Source: Avena insularis (Eukaryota > Streptophyta > Magnoliopsida > Poales > Poaceae). Taken from it: 64,000 nucleotides of DNA. Below the pieces are notes generated by a model that was not told the origin of the DNA, searched no databases, and saw only the letters and a list, made by a program, of their open reading frames with translations. The position numbers and the translations under genes were made by a program. How positions within the stretch are numbered: position 1 is the stretch's first letter; every line of letters begins with the position of its first letter. Of the stretch, positions 56,191-64,000 are shown piece by piece. The stretch covers positions 358,932,975 to 358,996,974 of the forward strand of contig CM042694.1 in assembly GCA_023614405.1 (NCBI GenBank), read 5' to 3'.

Positions 56191-57455
56191 TCCTCCCTTT
56201 CTTCATGAAAAGCCGTCCTCGGCTTTAGGTAAGCTGAAAGTGGGAGAAACAAAAAGAACAACGTGTACGCAAAGTATATGTATATATAACATGTTGTATT
56301 ATTGTTGTTCACATGAAAAGTATGTCCAGTATAAATCAAGCAACTTAAATTGTAGGTATAAGTGAAGTACAAAGAATCATGATCATGGTGAAAAACAACT
56401 AAATAGATAGTCTTGTTCTTCAATATTAAATTCAGTTTTCTTAAAGAAGATCTATGATCAAATTTGTGGACAAGATCTAACCAATTCAATATGTGTGAAA
56501 ACCAAATTGATTCACACCATGCTTCAACTGCGCTACTCTGATTAATATGAACATCATCATGTTGTCCAGTATGGAAGATGCAACTCCATTTGCAAATATA
56601 AGTGAAGTATAGAGCAGTAGCATAGCTAGACAAAGACTTTTGGGACAAACACAAAGGATATGAAAACTTGGGTTCTATTCTAGCAAGATTACAACGATCC
56701 AACATAGGTAAAATTACTTGTGTTGGCTGCATTATATCAACTAGATCTGACTTTAGTTTCATACTATCACAAATTTCAGCATATGTCCCACAACAAGTCA
56801 TCGACACACAACAAGTATGGCTGAAAACAGCATGTTTCAGTTCAACGATTCTATCACAAGTAATGCATATGTGATCCACAAGAAAATTTTCATGCATGCT
56901 ATATTCACCAATTAGATTGAAAGTGAAACAAGGAGAATATGTGCTAGAATTTAGACATGAAATTTCAGAAATCTTGTCCATAGCACAACTCATACTCATA
57001 GGTTCATTTAGCATGATGGAAAACACAATATCAGCAGGTGGTATTCGAGCAAGTATTTCTTTATGTGTAATCAGTACCACATGGTCAAAATTGGAATTTG
57101 GTAAACTATCAAATGGTGCTGAAACAGTAGCGTAAGGCAAATCACAAGGAGGCTTCAGTAAAGGAATAGACTCACAATATGTGGCACATGTTGGCTGAAG
57201 CTCCAAATTAGTACCAATGTCATCAACAATCTTCTCAGCTGTAGTAGGTACTACGACATCCTCCTCAAGTGACAATACCAGATCGTGTGATATAGGTTGT
57301 AAAATAGGCGGCTCCCTTTCTTCAAAAGCAACCTGTACATCACAAGATACAACACTAGGAGTAGACATGATTGCGTTAGTAGACAACTCACATGTCTCAT
57401 TAGTGTCCACTCTCAAAATTTCTGGAATAGGCCATTTGTAGTTGTTCAAAAACAT
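56148..57455 (-). CDS. Element G ORF, 435 codons, unknown function
   Basis: Not recognised. The nominal start MFLNNYKWPIPEILRV is probably internal, because upstream frames look gag-like. An acidic N-terminal third is followed by a Cys-rich middle (HTCCVSMTCCGTYAEICDSM). Two related segments come next, LYFTYICKWSCIFHTGQ and LYFTYTYNLSCLIYTGH, about 90 residues apart. A hydrophobic stretch (YIYIYFAYTLFFLFLPLSAY) precedes FHEEREDDEDIYRDYDDY, which crosses the purine tract into the LTR. There are no RT, protease or integrase motifs. The hydrophobic stretch could be membrane-spanning. An env-like role is speculation only. Confidence 0.6.
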   Translation of the reverse strand: MFLNNYKWPIPEILRVDTNETCELSTNAIMSTPSVVSCDVQVAFEEREPPILQPISHDLVLSLEEDVVVPTTAEKIVDDIGTNLELQPTCATYCESIPLLKPPCDLPYATVSAPFDSLPNSNFDHVVLITHKEILARIPPADIVFSIMLNEPMSMSCAMDKISEISCLNSSTYSPCFTFNLIGEYSMHENFLVDHICITCDRIVELKHAVFSHTCCVSMTCCGTYAEICDSMKLKSDLVDIMQPTQVILPMLDRCNLARIEPKFSYPLCLSQKSLSSYATALYFTYICKWSCIFHTGQHDDVHINQSSAVEAWCESIWFSHILNWLDLVHKFDHRSSLRKLNLILKNKTIYLVVFHHDHDSLYFTYTYNLSCLIYTGHTFHVNNNNTTCYIYIYFAYTLFFLFLPLSAYLKPRTAFHEEREDDEDIYRDYDDYIC

Positions 57456-57846
57456 AGAACGTAGAAATTGCTTGAAATCTTCCCAAAGGATTTTTTACCC
57501 ATGACACCATACACAATCCTTGCGTCCTTCCACCAACGAGCTACCTCTTCATCCACACGTCGGTGAGCAAGAATGTATTCTATATGGCCATTAAACTTGC
57601 TATCGAAAGTACAACATCTCGCAAAACCAAATCCCATATCAATTTCCCAAATCTGATATTCTCATGTGTGGAACTTTCCAATCGCCACTTGATTGTAGTT
57701 GGATCATATGCCATGCCAACCACAATAGCTAAATAGTCATGGTAAACATCATCTGATTTCTGCATCACATCAACACTAGTAGAAATCATGATTAGTATGT
57801 TAGTGCAAAAACACAAAATATTTTTGGTGGCACACTCACAACTCAC
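57446..57846 (-). pseudogene. Element G gag-like N-terminal remnant
   Basis: The first frame (57846-57580) contains MISTSVDVMQKSDDVYHDYL, resembling the gag start [18 protein letters not shown] of E. The next frame (57637-57446) has KFNGHIEYILAHRRVDEEVA and RWWKDARIVYG, placed like [12 protein letters not shown] and RWWDALV of gag. The region joins by frameshifts to the 435-codon ORF, which begins LNNYKWPIPE where gag has PTNYLRS. The ancestral product may therefore have been a diverged gag head fused to a new C-terminal part. Confidence 0.55.
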
Positions 57847-58923
57847 TCAAAAACTGACAAGAAAGCAGATCTTACCGCTCCAAAGTGAATAGTGATGCTT
57901 ACCAATTCGAAATCAAAGACTGATGCGCTGATGTGATGAAGTGAATACCAAAGGTATAGAGAACGATCGCATGGCACACAGATTATTTATGGTGGAGCTA
58001 TAGGTATGGTATCCTAACTACACCGCAAACAAGTCCTAGTGTTGATCGTATGACAAATACCCACGGAAACACACACGGTGGAGATAAATGGGGCAATTGC
58101 AACTATGAAAATGAGCTCAATAAAGTGAGGTATGTCGAAGGAATGCTCGTGTTGCAATGCACAAGGAGAGACGCTAGCAATGTCTCAACGAAACGGGCAC
58201 AAGATTGCTAAACTGAGCAGCCCGTAGAGCACTAAGCACGCTAGTCTCGTAGGATAGTTTTAGACACAAAGAAAGGCTTACTAAGGCTCATAAGGATAGG
58301 TACGCTATGTGGACTCAGTAAAAAAAATAAACAAAAAAAAATTGACATGAGAATTGGTCTCTGCCACGGCAGAAAAAAGGCCCGAAATCCTGCCGCGGCA
58401 GGATGGCGGCAGAATTTTTTTTCTCGTACTAGCACAGACTGGTCTGTGGTGCAGCGAGGGCTGATTTTTTTTGTACTACGTGAGGGTGCTCACGTACTAG
58501 TACAGACAAGTCTGTCCTGTAGCGATCGAGGCGGTATTTTTTTTTCTTCTTTCTTTCACGTGAAGGAAGCTCACATACGATCTAGGTTTTTTTATCTCTC
58601 TTTTAGCAGAACAGATCTACAACTTCAAACTAAAAGAAAACAGATCTAATAGATCTAAGACTCAAGAACACGACGAACAGTCTAGAAATAGGTACTCGGA
58701 CAACGGATCAAAAACAGACGAAAATTAGACAAAACTACGACTCAGATTTAGAAGAAAGGCTACACAAAAAGATTACGATCAGCAACTAGAACTCACGAAC
58801 AGTGTTATCTAGGCTATGGCAGAACTATGAACCCTAATATTTTTGTGTGGCTTTTTCTCTATAGGACAAAAACAACTAATCTATGGATGGATTTGTGGAT
58901 GCTTACCGAGGCAACACTGGAAA
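57847..58923 (-). other. Element G leader with five different palindromes
   Basis: Non-coding. Within 58361-58515 lie CTGCCACGGCAG, ATCCTGCCGCGGCAGGAT, CAGACTGGTCTG, ACGTGAGGGTGCTCACGT and ACAGACAAGTCTGT. The rest resembles the leaders of A, E and J. Confidence 0.75.
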
Positions 58924-58933
58924 TCTGATACCA
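58924..58933 (-). other. Element G primer binding site
   Basis: TGGTATCAGA on the minus strand, three bases inside the LTR. Confidence 0.85.
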
Positions 58934-58936
58934 AGA

Positions 58937-59766
58937 TGATATGGGGTGGTCCGATCTTCTCAGCAAGCACTTGTCGATGGTGATGGTGGATGATAGATAA
59001 CTAGCCTGTAGCTATGAACTCTCCCGTTCGATCCCTGATGCCAATGCAACAGTTCTCGAACCTTGTAGGATATTCACAACACCACGCTCTTGCGCACGCA
59101 GCCGTGACCACGAACGGTAGTATGCAATCTACTAATTCCCAATGGAACAACAGAGCACACTCAATTATAGTTGTAGAATTCGAACACAGGGTAATTTCAG
59201 AGGTTCTATGAAAGAATCAACTCCAAAATATTTTAATGTGGTCTAAACCCTAACTTGTGACGGCTACGGAGGTTTATATGAGGCCTGGGGCGTCCTCCCC
59301 TCTAAACGGGCCTAAAAACAGCCATAACTTGGCCCAAACTGACTCGGTTCGACTCAAACTGATACATACCGACCCATATATGGGTTCGTCCTTATTGACA
59401 CGCAGTCCAAACGTCGTGGAACACCTCAAACATGTAATTCTGGGTGCGTCATCTCTCTCTTGCTCATACGTGATTTCCTCATTGCCTCCTAGTGCGCATG
59501 CCTCCCGCTCCTCCCTCGCGCACTTGTTGATATTGGAAATCAGCGCTTGTCCTTGCTGCAACTCTCCTCCTCCTCGCGCAACGCTTATGTTATCAATAAA
59601 CCTGATCATACAAAGATGCATAGACTTAGGTAGTATAAAGTTCTCATTAAGTAAAACATCAGGTTCAATTAGGAATGAATTCACCTGATAGTCATTATTG
59701 ATTTGACTCAATATTTCCTTCCGTTCAGCAATGTAATCATCATAATCCCTATATATATCCTCATCA
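58937..59766 (-). repeat. Element G 5' LTR
   Basis: 830 bp. From 59766 leftward the minus strand encodes an open frame DDEDIYRDYDDYIAERKEIL and then LLNENFILPKSMHLCMIRF. TATA-like ATATAAA at 59273-59279. Confidence 0.9.
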
Positions 59767-60085
59767 TCGCTCTCGCTAGCAATCCGAATACTAGAGCCTA
59801 ATATGGGTTACAAGGGTTCGCCTGTGCGAGTTGAGATTGTGATTGTAACGGGTGCCCTAAAGGCTCTCCCTAGGACAGCTTATATAGATATCCGGCCTAG
59901 GGTTTACAGGAGAGATCTATCCGGCTACGACTAAGAGTCGATTACAAAGTACATCTTGAACTACAAGTAACACTATGGGCCTACTTATTCCTGACTGGGC
60001 CGCCCGTGAAGCAAAGCTCTAACCCGAAGTGGGTCATCCTGGTCAGTGAGAACTGTGAGGATACCCGGAAAGTATATCCCCAACA
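59767..60085 (-). repeat. Element F 5' LTR, right piece
   Basis: Resumes at GCTAGCAATCC and ends TATATCCCCAACA. Compared with the 3' LTR, about 50 bp is missing near 59985. The target duplication AAGCC follows at 60086. Confidence 0.88.
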
Positions 60086-60286
60086 AAGCCTTTTATTTGG
60101 TAGACTATGACCAAATTAAATGGTCGTTGTGGTTAAATTCTGAGGAAAAAAATTACAGTGTTGCCAACTCAGCAATATCATCTTACATGTGTCATTCTTT
60201 ACTTACTTGGCATTCTACGTGGCATATAGAACTTGGCATCCGGTGTTGCTGGCGTGTGAAAATTATTTCAATAAAAAGAACAATGT

Positions 60287-60349
60287 TGGGGATCGAACTA
60301 GGCATCTCACCAACTCCAAACGGATCCTAACCACTACACCACTCGACCT
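60287..60349 (-). repeat. tRNA-like module 1
   Basis: The minus strand reads TGGTGTAGTGGTTAGGATCC (A-box-like), then AGTTCGATCCCC (B-box-like) about 35 bp later. It lacks a folded acceptor stem that I can see, so it is not called a tRNA gene. Confidence 0.55.
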
Positions 60350-60430
60350 GTAGCTGCCAATAAGGGCGCCCACCCTCCTTTAACCACCACTGAAGTGCTA
60401 AAATGTGGAAATTATTCCAACAAAAAAACC

Positions 60431-60490
60431 GTGGGGTGTCGAACTCAACACCTCACCCACAACCAACGGTAACATAACCGCTCCGACTTG
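60431..60490 (-). repeat. tRNA-like module 2
   Basis: The minus strand carries GAGCGGTTATGTTACC and GAGTTCGACACCCCA in the same order and spacing as module 1, more diverged. Confidence 0.5.
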
Positions 60491-60590
60491 TTTATGCTAA
60501 GAACAGAGATCGGCCTCCTTTGAACATGTTTTATTTTGGCTGTAGCAAACAAGTAAAATTCGAGCATAGAAATAATATGGCAAAAAACAG

Positions 60591-60658
60591 CACCCGGGGA
60601 GCTCCAACCCACGACCTGCTCCTCTAAACAAAGCCACCTAACCACCACGCCATCACAT
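60591..60658 (-). repeat. tRNA-like module 3
   Basis: The minus strand carries GGCGTGGTGGTTAGGTGGC and GTGGGTTGGAGCTCCCC in the same order as modules 1 and 2. Confidence 0.5.
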
Positions 60659-61019
60659 AATAACTGTTAAAGTTCCCCGCTAGACGAATTTATAAACCCA
60701 AAAGACAGATTGGGCCTGGGCCGGACAAATCCAAAAACCTTTTTTCCTTGTGGTTTTTTCTCACGGGTGGGCCAGCGGCCCATAGACCATTAGAAGGTCT
60801 GTTTTGGATGGGAATTGTGGGCTTTTTTCTAAGTTTTGAACCCACATAAATAGAGGGGCTTCAAAAAAAAATTAAAACTCTACAAATATAAATTCAACTT
60901 CAATTTTACATATGACCACGGATTAAAATGATATAAATATCATTTTGGTTCATCTCAAAGATATATATAACCTTCATGTTGGCGAGTTCTCATTTTATGT
61001 CATCGCGAGTGTATAGTCT

Positions 61020-63147
61020 ATCTTTTTGTTCTTGTGCTCCCAAAATGCAATCAAAACGGCAACATGAATGTTCTTCGTTAGGGGTTGAAACTTTCTATAC
61101 TTTTGATGGATCTCTGATAAATTAGCATATTGTGAGTCTAAAAATATTTTTACAAAAAATCACGAGCATTATATAATGTACCTGTAGTTCAAATCGGACC
61201 AGTTGCCTACTGATTCGGCAGGAATTTATCTTTTTCACAATGGGTGGACGAAAAGGTTTGAAATATCCCGGTTGGTATATTGTCCATGTAAGATGGTCTA
61301 GATTTTTTTTAAATATGGTGGTGGCATTTTGAAACTTTCATTTGGTGGTTGCTTCATAAAATGACCATGTTTGCATTCGGAAAATGGAAAATGCATTTTC
61401 TGTGCGACTAAAAGGAAAACTTCCTCCTGCAACATTGTTTGCCGTCCCAAGATACATATGCATGAACAATATGGGCACAATATCATAAACTATGCTGCGA
61501 TTCTGGCCATAACATTGGTCGTTTGACCTGAAAGCCATGAAACCTCGAACATGATAGATCATTTCTGTAAAGGTTTTTTCGAGATATTTGCAATATACCA
61601 AGGTTGATATTTTTCCTTACTACTATGTCACATAATACGATGCCACGCGAAGGATATACCTTGTTCGGACCGTTTTTGAATTTTTATGCCCGTTTCAAAC
61701 TATGATCAAACGGCAGGCATAATAAATGTTCTTAGCTAGGGGATGAACCTCGCTTAACTTGCATTGGATCTCTAATAAAATGGTATATTGTGAACCTAGA
61801 AATGATTATTTTTTAAAATCATGAGCCTTAGATCATGTACCCAGTTCAAATCGGACCTACTTCCTACCGATTCGGAAGGAATTCGTGTTTTTCGCGAGGG
61901 GTGTGAAAAGGTTTTAGATACCCCGATTGGGACATTGTCCATGTAACATGGTTTAGTATTTATGAAAAATGGGGTGGTAATATTTTGAAACTTTCATTTG
62001 GTGGTTGTTTCACAGAACGCCCTGTTTTTGGCACTCGAAAAATGGAAAATGCATTTTTTGAGGGACGAAAAAAAAACTTCCTCCTACAACATTGTTCGTC
62101 ATCCCAAGATGCACATGCATGCATAATATGGGCACAATATCACAAACTATGCCGCGATTCTGACCATAACATTGGTCGTTTGACCTGAAACCCATGAAAC
62201 CTCGAACATGATAGGTCATTTATGTGAAGGTTTTTTCGAGATATTTGCAATATACCAAGTTTGGTATTTTTCTTTGCAACTATGTCACATAATAAGACGC
62301 CACGCGAAGGATTTATCTTGTTCATACCGTTTTTTAATTTTTTATGCCCGTTTCAAACTATGGTCAAAACGGCAGGCATGAAGGTTCTTAGCTAGGGGAT
62401 GAGTCTTGCTAAACTAGCAATGGATCTCTGAAGAAACATCATATTGTGAGTCTAAAAATAATTATTTAAACAAAACATGATCATTAGATAATGTACCTGT
62501 AGTTCAAATCGGACCCGCTTCCTACCGATTCGGCAAACGTTTGTCTTTTTCGCTAGGGGTGGACGAAAAGGTTTTAGATACCCTAGTTGGGACACTAGGC
62601 ATATAAAATGGTCTAGTATTTTTGAAAAATTGGGTGGTACAATTTTAAAACTTTCATTTGGTAGTTGCTTAACAAAACGCCCCGTTTTTGGCACTCGGAA
62701 AATAGAAAATGACTTTTCTGTGCAACGAAAATGAAAATTTCCTCCAGCAACATTGTTCACCATCGCAAGATACACGTGTGTGCACAATATGGGCATATTA
62801 TCATAAACTATGTCGCGATTCTTGCCATAACATTGGTCATTTGGTCTGAAAGTTATGAAACCTCGAACAAGATAGGTCATTTATGAGGAGGTTTTTTCGA
62901 GATATTTACAACATACCAACTTTGGTATTTTTCCGTGCAAATATGTCACGTAATATGACACTACGTGAAGGATTTACCTTGTTCGGACCGTTTTGAATTT
63001 TTATGCCCGTTTCAAACTATGGTCAAAACGGCGGGCATGAAGGTTCTTAGCTAGGGGATGAGCCTCGCTAAAATTTCATTAGATCTCTGAAGAACCATAA
63101 TATTGTGAGTCTAAAAATGATTTTTTCAAAAAAAACATGAGCATTGA
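61020..63147. repeat. 657 bp tandem repeat array (three-plus units)
   Basis: The marker string CAAATCGGACC recurs at 61190, 61847 and 62505, giving periods of about 657 and 658 bp. Whole units align, including CGTTTGACCTGAAAG..CATGAAACCTCGAAC and TTTTTCGAGATATTT. The first unit is incomplete on the left. A fourth has just begun when element I starts. ORFs within are not conserved in frame between units, so it is taken as non-coding. Confidence 0.88.
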
Positions 63148-64000
63148 TGATGAGGACATCCCTATAATTACACCTACCCCAATGACTACTAAAGATGCTA
63201 CAACTGTTGCAAGAAAGGATCAGTCCAATGAGATTAGAATTGGACCTATTACAAGAGCTCGTGCTCAGCTACTGGAACAACAGGTGAATTTACTCCTAAA
63301 CGAATCTGGTACTTTGATTGATGAGAACTTTATACTGCCTAAGTCTATGCATTTATGTATGATCAGGTTCGTTGGAGAAACAAGCATGGCGCGAGGAGGA
63401 GAAGGGCTAGAAGAGAAGCCCAACATGATGATCACCCAAGGATGCGCGAGGGAGGAGCGGGAGGAAGGCGCAAGAGAAGATCATCAAGACGAAGGCAAAA
63501 AGATCTGCCACGACCGGAGTGTCCGGCCAGATCCACCCGGACTGTTCGGCCTGGTCGAGAGGCAAACTGGCGTGGACATTCAGTATGCCAGTTCGGATAC
63601 TACCCGGACACCACCCGGAAACTTCAGAGTTTCCGGCCAGACCGACCGTCTCAAGACACTTCACCCGAGTGTCCGTCTGACCAGATCGTCCAATCGATTT
63701 CGACCGAGTGTCCAATCCGAATCTGGTCCGAGTCGGTTTGTATCAGTTTGAGTCGTTTGCGTTTAGTTTCGGTTTCTGGTCGCTCCAGCCGCCCTTATAA
63801 GCTATGGACGATCTCTAGTTAGGGTTTAGACCATGTTAAAATATTTTGGAGTTGTTTCTTTCATAGAACCTCTGGAATTACCTTGTGTTCGAATCTACCA
63901 ACTATAATTGAGTGTGATCTGTTGTTCCATTGGGAATTAGTAGATTGCATACTACCGTTCTTGGTCACGGCTGCGTGCGCAAGAGTGTGGTGTTGTGAAT
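63148..64000 (+). repeat. Element I 5' LTR (partial, runs off right edge)
   Basis: Starts TGATGAGGACATCCC and is collinear with E's LTR, including GPITRARAQLLEQQVN, FILPKSMHLCMIRFVGET, a palindrome cluster (63515-63715) and TATA-like TATAAG at 63796-63801. The LTR should end about 100 bp beyond the window. It interrupts the tandem array. A complete element or a solo LTR cannot be told apart here. Confidence 0.9.

Larger units (their letters stand above)
55352..59766 (-). mobile_element. Element G: non-autonomous CRM-like retrotransposon with unknown 435-codon ORF
   Basis: 4415 bp, minus strand, LTRs of 839 and 830 bp. The ends and primer site match the A/E/I/J family (TGATGAGGATAT.., ATATCA-type). 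It is inserted in F's 5' LTR. Flanks CTACT and TCGCT are only a partial match, so the target duplication is decayed or miscalled. There is no protease, RT or integrase. It contains a gag-like remnant and one long ORF of unknown function. It recalls the non-autonomous CRM elements (noaCRM) described in grasses, which share cis sequences with autonomous partners. Confidence 0.88.
36698..60085 (-). mobile_element. Element F: Tat-lineage Ty3/gypsy retrotransposon with antisense gene, holding E and G
   Basis: 23.4 kb span, about 12.5 kb after removing E and G. LTRs start TGT(C/T)GTCGGATTG and end TATATCCCCAACA. The target duplication AAGCC is perfect. On the minus strand it has a primer site complementary to a non-Met tRNA (TTGGCGCCCACC), an acidic N-terminal gag part, gag, protease, RT, two RNase H domains and integrase. 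A spliced gene in the opposite orientation lies between integrase and 3' LTR. The extra archaeal-type RNase H and the antisense gene are marks of the Tat lineage (Grande, RIRE2 relatives). Confidence 0.92.
60086..61019. other. CACTA interior without genes; three tRNA-like modules
   Basis: No ORF. It holds three diverged units of about 150 bp, each with an AT-rich string followed by a tRNA-like core (60287-60349, 60431-60490, 60591-60658 on the minus strand). AT-rich sequence then leads to the tandem array. Confidence 0.6.
36497..63147. mobile_element. CACTA-type DNA transposon (En/Spm-like), heavily interrupted, right end outside window
   Basis: Starts CACTACAAGAAATCTGG, the classic CACTA terminus, in the middle of the Helitron helicase gene. 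The preceding AAC would be the 3 bp target copy. 200 bp later element F is inserted. CACTA sequence resumes at 60086 and shares the 'ggtcgt/tgaccaa' type wording with the left end. It holds tRNA-like modules and a 657 bp tandem array and is cut again by element I at 63148. No transposase ORF is seen, so the visible part is subterminal or non-autonomous. Confidence 0.65.

Noticed and set aside
60287..60349. Possible tRNA gene on the minus strand
   Set aside because: A- and B-box-like strings are present, but I cannot form an acceptor stem, and two diverged copies follow in tandem. Treated as a tRNA-like repeat.
61298..62880. ORFs of 60-142 codons on both strands in the 657 bp repeats
   Set aside because: Their starts, stops and frames differ between units, so they are chance frames in a tandem repeat.
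1..64000. CRISPR array, bacterial operon or prophage
   Set aside because: Repeats are LTRs, palindromes and tandem units of eukaryotic transposons. Spliced genes and LTR structures exclude a prokaryotic source.

Overview
This is repetitive grass (Poaceae) nuclear DNA, probably pericentromeric. It contains no ordinary host gene, rRNA or CRISPR array that I can support. Almost every base belongs to nested transposable elements: two related families of CRM-like Ty3/gypsy chromoviruses (primer site TGGTATCAGA, DGGS protease, pol frame running into the 3' LTR), one large Tat-lineage gypsy element, a Helitron, a CACTA transposon and an unplaced solo LTR. The grass assignment rests on the CRM and Tat element types, the CACTA end and the intron-bearing Helitron genes. 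I cannot name a species.

Layout, left to right. Element A (minus) enters from the left edge and ends at 4048. Element B (minus, 4274-16425) has a 3' LTR, integrase, RNase H, RT and protease remnants. It is split by a 2.0 kb solo LTR (6407-8416) and by element C (plus, 10449-16380, TSD GTTGA), a gag-protease-only derivative. A poorly classified stretch (16426-17055) precedes element D (minus, 17056-19153). D is cut by a Helitron that starts at 19154 and carries an intron-rich RPA1-like gene (19790-30226) and a decayed RepHel gene (31943-36496). The RPA gene is split by element J (plus, 20514-27985, TSD TATAC). RepHel is cut at 36497 by a CACTA-type element that runs past the right edge. Inside the CACTA lies element F (minus Tat gypsy, 36698-60085, TSD AAGCC). 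F in turn holds element E (plus, 37844-44288, TSD GTTTG) and element G (minus, 55352-59766). The CACTA continues at 60086 with tRNA-like modules and a 657 bp tandem array, which is cut by the 5' LTR of element I at 63148.

The inferred order of events is D, then Helitron, then J and the CACTA, then F and I, then E and G. All gag-pol genes seen are broken by stops, frameshifts or deletions. Three things stand out. First, clusters of short palindromes sit in both the LTR and the leader of each CRM-like element, and their sequence changes from element to element. Second, element G is a non-autonomous CRM-like element with a 435-codon ORF of unknown function. Third, F carries a spliced gene antisense to pol with its own apparent promoter.

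Organisation is the main signal here. Autonomous-type and non-autonomous CRM-like elements share LTR ends, priming sites and an LTR-encoded peptide, so the defective copies could have been mobilised in trans by intact relatives elsewhere.
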